NCBI GenBank assembly: GCA_947653505.1
Contig: CANTHI010000084.1
Coordinates: forward strand, 1 to 10,346
Direction: 5' to 3'
Source: an uncultured Eubacterium sp.
GTDB taxonomy: Bacteria; Bacillota_A; Clostridia; Lachnospirales; Lachnospiraceae
DNA length: 10,346 nt
Position 1 is the first letter of the stretch, and the number at the start of each line of letters is the position of its first letter. Below are positions 4,905 through 10,346 of the stretch, one piece after another. The translations under genes were made by a program, and so were the position numbers. A model generated the notes under the pieces. That model worked only from the letters and a program-made list of their open reading frames with translations, searched no databases and was not told the origin of the DNA.

Positions 4905-6731
4905 TTAAGCCCGCACGTCAAATGAATACCGGTGCACCATCCCTTTGGAAGCTGCTTTTGCCGGCTGGCTTTTTTGCAGGAAATCTTCCACAAAATCCAC
5001 CTTTTCTTCCCGCCTGTCTACCGAGACATGGCAGTGATAGCCAAGCTTTTCCAGACGTTCCAGAAGCTCCGGAAGATGTGCTTCAATCAGGTCATATGAA
5101 GCGTCGTCATCCAGATAAAACTTTGTGCTGACATTTTTGTCCAGCATTTTAACCGATACATCCGTCGTACCGAGATTTTCCAGCTCCAGATGCAGAAATG
5201 CTGATAATTCGCCCTCTTTTTTCCGCAGATTTCGTTTATTGGTATAGACATACAGATCACTGTGCGCATTCTGGTTAGCCATTTTCAGCGGAATCTGTAC
5301 ATACGTATAGGCCTGGTTGATCTGATGCATAAATTCGATATTATCCCGCACCTGCGCGGCAGCCTGCGACAGCTGGCCCGTATTCATGCCGGTCTGTCTG
5401 GCCAGCTGCTCAATCTGGCCCATCTGGCGGTTCAGCCTTTGATAAAGCTCTTCGACCTTATGCTCTGTTTTGAGTTCTTCGGGCCTGACGGTCCACTGCT
5501 CCTGCATGACTTCTTTTAACAGGGTATGATATTCTTTTCCAGAAAACAGCCTGCCCAGCGCTGCTTTATCCGGCAGCGGCTGCTGCTCCAGCTGCTTTGC
5601 AAACACATCTAAAAATTCTTTTGCTGTCAGCTGTGGATTCAGCTTTCCATTCTCCATTTTGGGAAAGATTTCTTTCAGCTGTGCTTCCAGCTGCGTGATC
5701 TGCTGTCTGGAAAACAGCTCCTGCAACTGGCGCGGCTGCGCGGCTGGCTTTTCCTGTGTCTCCTGTGCAGCGGCTGGCTCCCCGGCCATATCCTGATCCG
5801 GCTTTTTTATCGCGTTTTTTATCGTGTTTTCTATCGCAGCATCCTGCCGCTGCGACTCTGCTTCCGCCTGAACCTGCGCTGACGCGGCTGGCTGCGTATC
5901 CAGTGACCTGACCGCAGGCTCTGCCGTCTGCCCGGCTGGCTGTGTTCCTGCGTTCTGCCCGTCTGACGGCAGCTGGACAGCTCCTTCCTCCTGTGGCTTT
6001 CCCGCGTTTTCCAGAAAAAGCGTCGCACCGGACAGACTTCCATCGTCTGTCTGCAGAATCGATAAAATCTGCGCGTTCAGCTGCTGCAGCTGCGATGCGG
6101 GCGCCTTTGCGTATACCTGCGACAGTCCGTCCATCACCCGGTTCATCTCATGCAGCATGGAGTGGCGATCATTCTGATAGTTTTCAAACTGCGCCGCCAT
6201 CTGACTGTTGACCGGTATTCCCAGCTTTGTCATCATGACAGCCGTATCCAGAGAAACATACGGATTCTGCATCAGTGTATGGCGCATGGCGGCCAGCGAC
6301 TGCTTATCCACCGGCATTCCCTCTTCCATCATACGGTTTACCATATCAATCGTCTCTTTTGTCATCTCCATGCCAGCCGCATCCAGCGCTTTCTGAATCG
6401 TCGGATTAAACGTCTGCCCGCCCATAAACGGCTTGATCGCAATCGTATTTCCATCATTGGATTTGACCTGAAAAAATACAGACTGCCCCAGCATCAGATT
6501 CACACTGCCTTCCACCCTCGCTGCGATCGTCTGCCCGTTTCCCAGTCCAAGCAGTATTTTCGAACCGTCGATCTCATTGATGCTGCCCTCAAAAACTGCC
6601 CCTTCCTGCATCTGTGTAAACTCTGACACAAGTTTCTGCGTTACCGTGCCTGCTGTCTTCACAGGTGATTGTGTCATGGATGCGTTGGCAAGCGTATTGG
6701 CATACTGCCCCAAATAATCCGCAATCTGCAT
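4905..6731 (-). CDS. FliK-like hook-length-control domain protein (YlqG type)
   Basis: 608 aa with this start. Residues about 1-240 are a folded-looking N-terminal part (MQIADYLGQYANTLANASMT at the very start, then EFTQMQEGAVFEGSI). About 240-350 is a low-complexity Gln/Ala/Pro/Glu linker. The middle is helical and Gln-rich, including predicted coiled-coil stretches. About 493-571 resembles the FliK C-terminal domain: LHLELENLGTTDVSVKMLDK, then AHLPELLERLEKLGYHCHVSV. FliK measures the flagellar hook and signals to FlhB. This protein is directly followed by an FlhB-C-like gene, so the pair mirrors that partnership outside any flagellar operon. An upstream in-frame ATG at 6776 lacks a good ribosome binding site, whereas AGGAGG stands 8 bases before 6731. 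It has no signal peptide or membrane segment. The role is unknown; the Bacillus positional counterpart is ylqG. Confidence 0.78.
   Translation of the reverse strand: MQIADYLGQYANTLANASMTQSPVKTAGTVTQKLVSEFTQMQEGAVFEGSINEIDGSKILLGLGNGQTIAARVEGSVNLMLGQSVFFQVKSNDGNTIAIKPFMGGQTFNPTIQKALDAAGMEMTKETIDMVNRMMEEGMPVDKQSLAAMRHTLMQNPYVSLDTAVMMTKLGIPVNSQMAAQFENYQNDRHSMLHEMNRVMDGLSQVYAKAPASQLQQLNAQILSILQTDDGSLSGATLFLENAGKPQEEGAVQLPSDGQNAGTQPAGQTAEPAVRSLDTQPAASAQVQAEAESQRQDAAIENTIKNAIKKPDQDMAGEPAAAQETQEKPAAQPRQLQELFSRQQITQLEAQLKEIFPKMENGKLNPQLTAKEFLDVFAKQLEQQPLPDKAALGRLFSGKEYHTLLKEVMQEQWTVRPEELKTEHKVEELYQRLNRQMGQIEQLARQTGMNTGQLSQAAAQVRDNIEFMHQINQAYTYVQIPLKMANQNAHSDLYVYTNKRNLRKKEGELSAFLHLELENLGTTDVSVKMLDKNVSTKFYLDDDASYDLIEAHLPELLERLEKLGYHCHVSVDRREEKVDFVEDFLQKSQPAKAASKGMVHRYSFDVRA
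5803..5838. repeat. Three tandem 12-bp units inside the FliK-like gene
   Basis: The units TTTTTTATCGCG, TTTTTTATCGTG and TTTTCTATCGCA lie head to tail. In the minus-strand gene they encode the four-residue repeats AIEN, TIKN and AIKK in the linker. Because the unit length is a multiple of three, gain or loss would keep the frame. Confidence 0.8.
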
Positions 6732-6739
6732 AATTTCTG

Positions 6740-6745
6740 CCTCCT
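6740..6745 (-). promoter_or_regulatory. Ribosome binding site that sets the FliK-like start
   Basis: AGGAGG on the minus strand, 8 bases before the ATG at 6731-6729. The alternative start at 6776 is preceded only by a weak CAGAGA, so the shorter form is preferred. Confidence 0.7.
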
Positions 6746-6818
6746 GTCTGTTTCCTGCGTTGTCCGCATCTGACATGCTTCTCTGATCTGAAGCTGTCCG
6801 GATCGCGGTCCTGCTGTA

Positions 6819-7595
6819 TCACAATTGTGTAAAAGACCGGATAAATGTCCTCCTGTGAATCGCACAGGGTCCCATCCGCCGCAGCGCGCTGATATGTTCT
6901 TTCGTCCCATATCCTTTATGCGCGGCAAATCCATACCCCGGATAGATCTGATCGTATTTCATCATAATACGGTCCCTGGTGACCTTTGCCAGAATACTCG
7001 CGGCCGCAATCGAGATGCTTCTGGCATCCCCTTTGATCAGCGGCACCTGCCGCACCGTTACATCCGGTATTGTAACAGCATCATTTAACAATATATCGGG
7101 CATTATGCCAAGATTATTTATAGCTTCGCGCATGGCCTCATACGTCGCCTGTAAAATGTTGATCTGGTCAATCCGCTCTGACGGTATGATACCGGCCGCT
7201 GCCGCGACTGCCTGCTCTTTGATCGTAACATACAACTGCTCACGCATGTCCGCGGACAGCTGCTTGGAATCATTCAGATATAAAATCTCACAGTCTTTTG
7301 GCAGTATGACCGCGCCTGCCACAACCGGACCTGCCAGCGGCCCCCTGCCGGCCTCGTCAATGCCGCAGATATATGTATACTGCGCATATTTGCGTTCAAA
7401 TTCACCCATCTGGTAAATCCGTGCACGTTCTGCTTCCAGTCTGCGGATTTTCCCCTCAGCCTGTGCCACTATTTTTTGTACCCCGGCTCTTTTGTCCTGT
7501 TTATAATTGCAGATAAATTCAGGCAGCATCTGTACCTGTGCTGCCTGATATTCCTGCCGTATCTGTGCAATTGTCTTTTGTCCGCCGCCATTCAT
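6819..7595 (-). CDS. rnhB: Ribonuclease HII
   Basis: Cleaves the RNA strand of RNA:DNA hybrids and removes single ribonucleotides misinserted in DNA, using divalent metal ions. The protein is 258 aa. The signature CGIDEAGRGPLAGPVVAGAV spans 77-96 with catalytic Asp80 and Glu81. The further acidic residues fit Asp172 (LLNDAVTIP) and Asp190 (IKGDARS). The conserved SISIAAASILAKVTRDRIM (193-211) and GYGFAAHKGYGTKEH (220-234) follow. An extension of about 75 residues before the catalytic core (Gln/Arg/Lys-rich helix) is usual in the longer Firmicutes RNase HII proteins. AAAGGAGG lies 7 bases before the ATG, and the gene starts 18 bases after the end of signal peptidase B. An 87-base gap before the FliK-like start at 6731 has no terminator, so transcription should continue. 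Confidence 0.97.
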   Translation of the reverse strand: MNGGGQKTIAQIRQEYQAAQVQMLPEFICNYKQDKRAGVQKIVAQAEGKIRRLEAERARIYQMGEFERKYAQYTYICGIDEAGRGPLAGPVVAGAVILPKDCEILYLNDSKQLSADMREQLYVTIKEQAVAAAAGIIPSERIDQINILQATYEAMREAINNLGIMPDILLNDAVTIPDVTVRQVPLIKGDARSISIAAASILAKVTRDRIMMKYDQIYPGYGFAAHKGYGTKEHISALRRMGPCAIHRRTFIRSFTQL

Positions 7596-7613
7596 CGTAT
7601 ATCCTCCTTTTTT

Positions 7614-8150
7614 CTATTCTTCTATTGTTCCAATAGAAGAAAATGGATAAATCCGGAAAAATACTTTTCCAATAATCTCCTGCCGGCGTACATAACCGAC
7701 CGATGCAAACCGGCTGTCCACGCTGTCGTTACGGTTGTCCCCCAGCACAAAATACTCATCCTCTCCGAGTATTTTCGGCACAGAAGCATACCCCGGCTGG
7801 GTAATCGTCTCCATTCCGTAGTGCTCCTTTAGCGCTTCCTCATTGATAAAAATCGTTCCCTGCGCGTCAATCCGTATCTTTTCCCCCGGCAATCCGATGA
7901 TCCGTTTGACATAAAACGTATCCTGCTCATAGCGGTAAGGAAACGCAACCACATCAAACCGCTGCGGTTCCCTGAACCGGTATGTCAGCTTGTCGACAAG
8001 CACCTGATCACCGTCTGAGAGCGTCGCCTGCATGGAGCTGCCCTCAATTTCCGTACGCTGCAGTGCATAATTGACAACCAGATACGTACATCCCAGAATA
8101 ATAACCAGATAAAAAAACAGACCGGCGACTTCTTTAAATATTGCCTTCAT
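7614..8150 (-). CDS. lepB: Signal peptidase I, copy B
   Basis: Membrane serine protease that removes signal peptides from Sec/Tat-exported proteins at the outer face of the membrane. 178 aa with one N-terminal membrane helix (about 9-30, LFFYLVIILGCTYLVVNYAL). The catalytic Ser39 is in GSSMQATL, the general-base Lys82 in YVKRIIGLPGE, and the conserved GDNRNDSVDSR is at 138-148. This is the short Gram-positive SipS-type form. The ribosome binding site is modest (AGGGTGA, 8 bases upstream). It follows rbgA after 63 bases and precedes rnhB by 18. A second copy lies on the other side of rbgA. The two differ clearly in sequence, so they are diverged paralogues rather than a recent duplication. Confidence 0.96.
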   Translation of the reverse strand: MKAIFKEVAGLFFYLVIILGCTYLVVNYALQRTEIEGSSMQATLSDGDQVLVDKLTYRFREPQRFDVVAFPYRYEQDTFYVKRIIGLPGEKIRIDAQGTIFINEEALKEHYGMETITQPGYASVPKILGEDEYFVLGDNRNDSVDSRFASVGYVRRQEIIGKVFFRIYPFSSIGTIEE

Positions 8151-8213
8151 GTTTCATCACCCTATCAGCCGCAATATGTTTGTAAATCCTGTCCCTGTCC
8201 GACCATCCGCATG

Positions 8214-9062
8214 CTACGGCTCTGGTGGCGATTCGATCGTAATCCTTCCCAGCTTTCCGCCGCGAAACTCATCCAGCAGCAACGCAGCCGCTTTTCCATA
8301 ATCCAGCTCTCCGCCCTTTTTCAGACAGTTCCGGTTCTTTGCCAGCTGCGTAAAGATCTCCACCGGCTCTACGGCTTCCTCCAGCTCATACCTCGCAGAC
8401 AAAACCCCCGCATACTGACGCTTAAGCTCCGTAATCAGCGCCAGGGCCATCTCGTCTTTATTTAACAGATCATCCTTCATCGATCCAATCAGCGCCAGAT
8501 GTAATCCGACAGTCTGATCTTCAAACTTCGGCCACAGGATCCCCGGCGTATCTAAAAGCTCTACATTTTTATGAAGCCGGATCCACTGCTTTCCTTTCGT
8601 CACCCCCGGCTTATTGCCTGTCTTTGTACACGCCCTGCCTGCAAATGAATTGATAAACGTAGATTTGCCCACATTGGGAATGCCTGCGACCATCGCACGT
8701 ACCGGACGGTTTAAAATCCCCCGCCTGCGGTCACGCTCCTGTTTTTTGCTGCATGCCTCCTGAATGACAGCCTGCACTTCTTTCATACTGGCACGGTTTC
8801 TGGAGTCCAGCCGCACCGCATAAATGCCCTTCTGCTTATAGTATTCACACCATGCCTGATTTTTGTTTTCGTCAGCCAGATCTGCTTTGTTTAACAGCAC
8901 CAGTCTGGATTTATTTTTTCCCAGCTCATCGATATCAGGATTGTGACTGCTGACCGGAATCCTGGCATCTACCAGTTCAATCACCAGATCCACAAGCTTT
9001 ATATCCTCCTGCATCTGCCGTTTTGCCTTCGTCATATGGCCCGGATACCATTGATACTGCAT
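8214..9062 (-). CDS. rbgA: Ribosome biogenesis GTPase RbgA (YlqF)
   Basis: Circularly permuted GTPase needed for late 50S subunit assembly in Gram-positives, acting before uL16 and other late proteins join. 282 aa, the family's usual length. The motifs come in permuted order: G4 NKAD (58-61), G1 GIPNVGKS (127-134), G2 GVT (153-155) and G3 DTPG (171-174). The N-terminus QWYPGHMTKAKRQM is diagnostic, and the C-terminal ANTAR-like helical rRNA-binding region runs from about 190 to the end. AAGGAGG is placed 7 bases before the ATG. It lies 13 bases downstream of signal peptidase A, in the same operon. Its closeness to rplS is a conserved Firmicutes arrangement and fits a shared 50S theme. Confidence 0.97.
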   Translation of the reverse strand: MQYQWYPGHMTKAKRQMQEDIKLVDLVIELVDARIPVSSHNPDIDELGKNKSRLVLLNKADLADENKNQAWCEYYKQKGIYAVRLDSRNRASMKEVQAVIQEACSKKQERDRRRGILNRPVRAMVAGIPNVGKSTFINSFAGRACTKTGNKPGVTKGKQWIRLHKNVELLDTPGILWPKFEDQTVGLHLALIGSMKDDLLNKDEMALALITELKRQYAGVLSARYELEEAVEPVEIFTQLAKNRNCLKKGGELDYGKAAALLLDEFRGGKLGRITIESPPEP

Positions 9063-9075
9063 ATTATGTCCTCCT

Positions 9076-9666
9076 TTACCGGATCAGTCCCAGTTTTTCC
9101 CGCGGTGATATGACAAACCATGCTTTTCCAACAATATAATCCTCCCTGATATTGCCGATATTGGCAAATCTGCTGTCCTCACTGTTGTTGCGGTTGTCTC
9201 CCAGTACAAAATACTCATCCTCTGCCAGCGTAATCTTACCGGCCGCAATCCCTGCGTCTTCAATACGGGCCGTCTCATACTCCTCCACGAGCTGCTCCCC
9301 GTTGACAAAGACGCTGCCATCCTCAATCTGTACCGTATCTCCAGGCACCGCGATCACACGCTTCAAATAATAATGTGCATTCGTATTTCCATTCGGAAAA
9401 AACGCAATAATATCTCCTGATTTTGGTGAAATAAATTTATATAGAAAACGGTCAATCAGTACCTCATCCCCATCTTCCAGCTGCGGCGACATGGAAGGTC
9501 CCATCACATTGGAGCGCACTCCAAAGAAAAATGTAAATACGACAGCAATCGCAATCGTAACCGCTATTTCTAAAATCCAGATTATAATTTCCTGAAACAG
9601 AGACAGATTAATCTTCCGTTCTTTTTTCCTTCCAAACTCCAGTCCTCTGACCCGTCGTCTTCCCAT
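9076..9666 (-). CDS. lepB: Signal peptidase I, copy A
   Basis: Type I signal peptidase, 196 aa. It has a basic, Arg/Lys-rich cytoplasmic N-terminus (1-19) and one membrane helix (about 25-49, EIIIWILEIAVTIAIAVVF). Catalytic Ser58 lies in GPSMSPQL, Lys102 in YLKRVIAVPGD, and GDNRNNSEDSR is at 156-166. The basic N-terminal tail is longer than in copy B, and the substrate-cleft loops between the Lys and the GDNR box differ, so the two may prefer different preproteins. It is the first gene of the operon after the rplS terminator. An AGGAT-like ribosome binding site lies about 9 bases before the ATG. A candidate extended -10 promoter lies about 40 bases upstream. Confidence 0.96.
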   Translation of the reverse strand: MGRRRVRGLEFGRKKERKINLSLFQEIIIWILEIAVTIAIAVVFTFFFGVRSNVMGPSMSPQLEDGDEVLIDRFLYKFISPKSGDIIAFFPNGNTNAHYYLKRVIAVPGDTVQIEDGSVFVNGEQLVEEYETARIEDAGIAAGKITLAEDEYFVLGDNRNNSEDSRFANIGNIREDYIVGKAWFVISPREKLGLIR

Positions 9667-9703
9667 TTTATTCTATCCTATCCGTGCAGCTGTACACACC
9701 ACA

Positions 9704-9712
9704 CTTATATCA
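9704..9712 (-). promoter_or_regulatory. Candidate extended -10 promoter of the lepB-rbgA-rnhB operon
   Basis: On the minus strand TGA-TATAAG (9712-9704): five of six bases match TATAAT, with a TG extension directly upstream. No good -35 is visible, as expected for an extended -10 promoter. The implied start near 9697 gives a leader of about 30 bases. It overlaps an ATATCA...TGATAT inverted repeat (9707-9724). Its position after a strong terminator makes a promoter here necessary. Confidence 0.5.
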
Positions 9713-9736
9713 CCGGAATGATATCGAAACATTTTT

Positions 9737-9766
9737 AAAAAAGAGACAATCTTGCAATTGTCTCTT
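9737..9766 (-). terminator. Intrinsic terminator of rplS
   Basis: A perfect 10-bp stem, AAGAGACAAT (minus-strand 9766-9757) with ATTGTCTCTT (9750-9741), loop TGCAAG, followed by a run of six T on the minus strand. It starts 12 bases past the rplS stop codon and separates rplS from the signal peptidase operon. Confidence 0.92.
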
Positions 9767-9778
9767 CCCATCCAAAAA

Positions 9779-10132
9779 CTATTTTACCAGCTCTTTTACT
9801 TTCGCACGTTTGCCGACACGTCCTCTTAAGTAGTTTAACTTTGCACGTCTTACCTTACCACGACGCACAACCTCTACCTTCTCCACATTCGGCGAATGTA
9901 ACGGCCAGGTCTTTTCCACACCGACACCATTTGACAGTTTTCTGACCGTAAAGGTCTCACGGTTGCTGGAGCCCTGTCTCTTTAATACAATTCCTTCAAA
10001 CACCTGGACTCTTTCACGGTTGCCTTCCACGATCTTACCATATACCTTTACGGTATCCCCTACGTGAAATTCAGATACAGATTCTTTCATCTGCTCTGTT
10101 TCGATTTTTTTCATAATCTCTGCTGCATTCAT
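9779..10132 (-). CDS. rplS: 50S ribosomal protein L19 (bL19)
   Basis: Component of the large subunit at the 30S-50S interface. 117 aa, the normal length. Family blocks are [20 protein letters not shown] (22-41), [20 protein letters not shown] (42-61), [20 protein letters not shown] (62-81) and the C-terminal [20 protein letters not shown] followed by RVGKRAK. AGGAGG sits 8 bases before the ATG. In Firmicutes rplS usually follows trmD, but no trmD end could be recognised in the remaining upstream bases. The gene has its own leader and a strong terminator, so it is probably expressed mainly as a single-gene transcript. Confidence 0.98.
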   Translation of the reverse strand: MNAAEIMKKIETEQMKESVSEFHVGDTVKVYGKIVEGNRERVQVFEGIVLKRQGSSNRETFTVRKLSNGVGVEKTWPLHSPNVEKVEVVRRGKVRRAKLNYLRGRVGKRAKVKELVK

Positions 10133-10140
10133 TTTTGTGA

Positions 10141-10202
10141 CCTCCTGTTATATTTGATGTTCTTAATACCTGTCTGTATCAGAGGACCATCGCATGTTTG
10201 CG
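10141..10202 (-). promoter_or_regulatory. rplS leader with possible SD-sequestering structure
   Basis: In the minus-strand leader, CCTCTG (10185-10180) can pair with CAGGAGG (10147-10141) with one bulged G, covering the rplS ribosome binding site. A short hairpin, ATAC/GTAT with a 6-base loop (10179-10166), stacks directly inside it, and a CGCA/TGCG hairpin (10202-10191) lies upstream. L19 leader motifs with autogenous control are described in Firmicutes. Membership here was not tested. Confidence 0.4.
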
Positions 10203-10218
10203 TTTTCACAACAAATCT

Positions 10219-10247
10219 AACTTATCACAACCAGTTCTGGTTTGCAA
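10219..10247 (-). promoter_or_regulatory. Candidate rplS promoter
   Basis: On the minus strand TTGCAA (10247-10242), 17 bases, then TAAGTT (10224-10219) with a TGA extension directly upstream. The -10 match is weak. GATAAG two bases upstream (10226-10221) is an alternative with a 15-base spacer. A perfect inverted repeat AACCAG-TT-CTGGTT (10229-10242) fills the spacer. Confidence 0.4.
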
Positions 10248-10303
10248 GTGTTTTTTTCATATTTGTGCAGGCAAATCTGTTAATGCGGAACATGCAACAA
10301 TTT

Positions 10304-10341
10304 ACATAAAAGTGTTATGTATTGGCTGTCCGGACGCCGGA
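10304..10341. other. Two small hairpins at the right edge, no gene recognised
   Basis: ACATAA-AAGTG-TTATGT (10304-10320) and TCCGG-ACG-CCGGA (10329-10341) are perfect short inverted repeats. None of the three minus-strand frames through the last 80 bases looks like the end of TrmD or another known protein. They may belong to the 3' end or terminator region of the gene upstream of rplS, which lies outside the window. Confidence 0.35.
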
Positions 10342-10346
10342 TGGGA

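Noticed and set aside
4526..5131. A 201-codon open frame on the plus strand opposite the FlhB-like and FliK-like genes
   Set aside because: It lies antisense to well-supported genes, shows no family pattern, and is rich in Arg/Pro/His/Cys, as antisense frames in this composition usually are.
6150..6626. A 158-codon plus-strand frame opposite the FliK-like gene
   Set aside because: His/Arg/Leu-rich antisense product without family resemblance; explained by the codon pattern of the real gene.
6732..6776. Longer N-terminus (start at 6776) for the FliK-like protein
   Set aside because: The ribosome binding site is weak, whereas AGGAGG is well placed for the start at 6731.
10260..10346. 3' end of trmD upstream of rplS
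   Set aside because: All three minus-strand frames meet stops quickly and none resembles a TrmD C-terminus.
1..10346. CRISPR arrays, insertion sequences, tRNA or rRNA genes
   Set aside because: No regularly spaced repeats, transposase-like frames, terminal inverted repeats or RNA-gene signatures were seen on either strand.

Overview
This window reads as chromosomal core sequence from an endospore-forming, low-to-mid GC Gram-positive bacterium of the class Clostridia, most likely a member of the Lachnospiraceae. The evidence is a full-length SpoIVA spore-coat ATPase, strong AGGAGG-type ribosome binding sites, several non-ATG starts, and a minus-strand gene order (rplS, lepB, rbgA, lepB, rnhB, a ylqG-like gene, a ylqH-like gene, yraN) that elaborates the rplS-rbgA-rnhB-ylqG-ylqH order known from Bacillus. 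The family assignment is an inference from gene order and protein flavour, not a database result.

Layout. Almost everything lies on the minus strand and is transcribed from right to left. (a) 10346-9737: a leader with a possible promoter and a hairpin that may sequester the ribosome binding site, then rplS (ribosomal protein L19) and a strong intrinsic terminator. (b) 9712-4218: after a candidate extended -10 promoter comes a tightly packed operon. It holds signal peptidase I (copy A), the 50S-assembly GTPase RbgA, signal peptidase I (copy B), RNase HII, a large FliK-like protein, a small FlhB-C-terminal-like protein and a YraN/UPF0102 nuclease-fold protein. (c) 4169-3048: a self-contained module with a sigma-A promoter overlapped by a perfect 22-bp palindrome, a MarR-family regulator that starts with TTG, and a flavin reductase-like protein. 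(d) 3040-2064: pgeF (YfiH/LACC1 family) with its own candidate promoter. (e) 2020-431: a candidate sigma-E promoter, spoIVA and its terminator. (f) 382-1: on the plus strand, the 3' part of a HicB-type antitoxin gene broken by a one-base frameshift. Its 5' end lies outside the window.

How the genes fit together. L19, RbgA, RNase HII and the signal peptidases are growth-related housekeeping functions: ribosome assembly, RNA:DNA hybrid removal and protein export. PgeF and SpoIVA relate to cell-wall quality control and spore-coat basement assembly. The FliK-like/FlhB-like pair is the least understood part. It resembles the substrate-specificity switch of flagellar type III export but sits in a ribosome/replication housekeeping operon with no export apparatus gene nearby. 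The MarR/flavin reductase pair looks like an independently regulated insertion between yraN and pgeF. HicB is the only recognisable accessory (toxin-antitoxin) element, and it appears damaged.

No tRNA, rRNA, CRISPR array, insertion sequence or attachment site was seen. No stretch longer than about 215 bases lacks a gene. I found no convincing wholly new system; the FliK/FlhB-like pair and the palindrome-controlled MarR module are the best leads.
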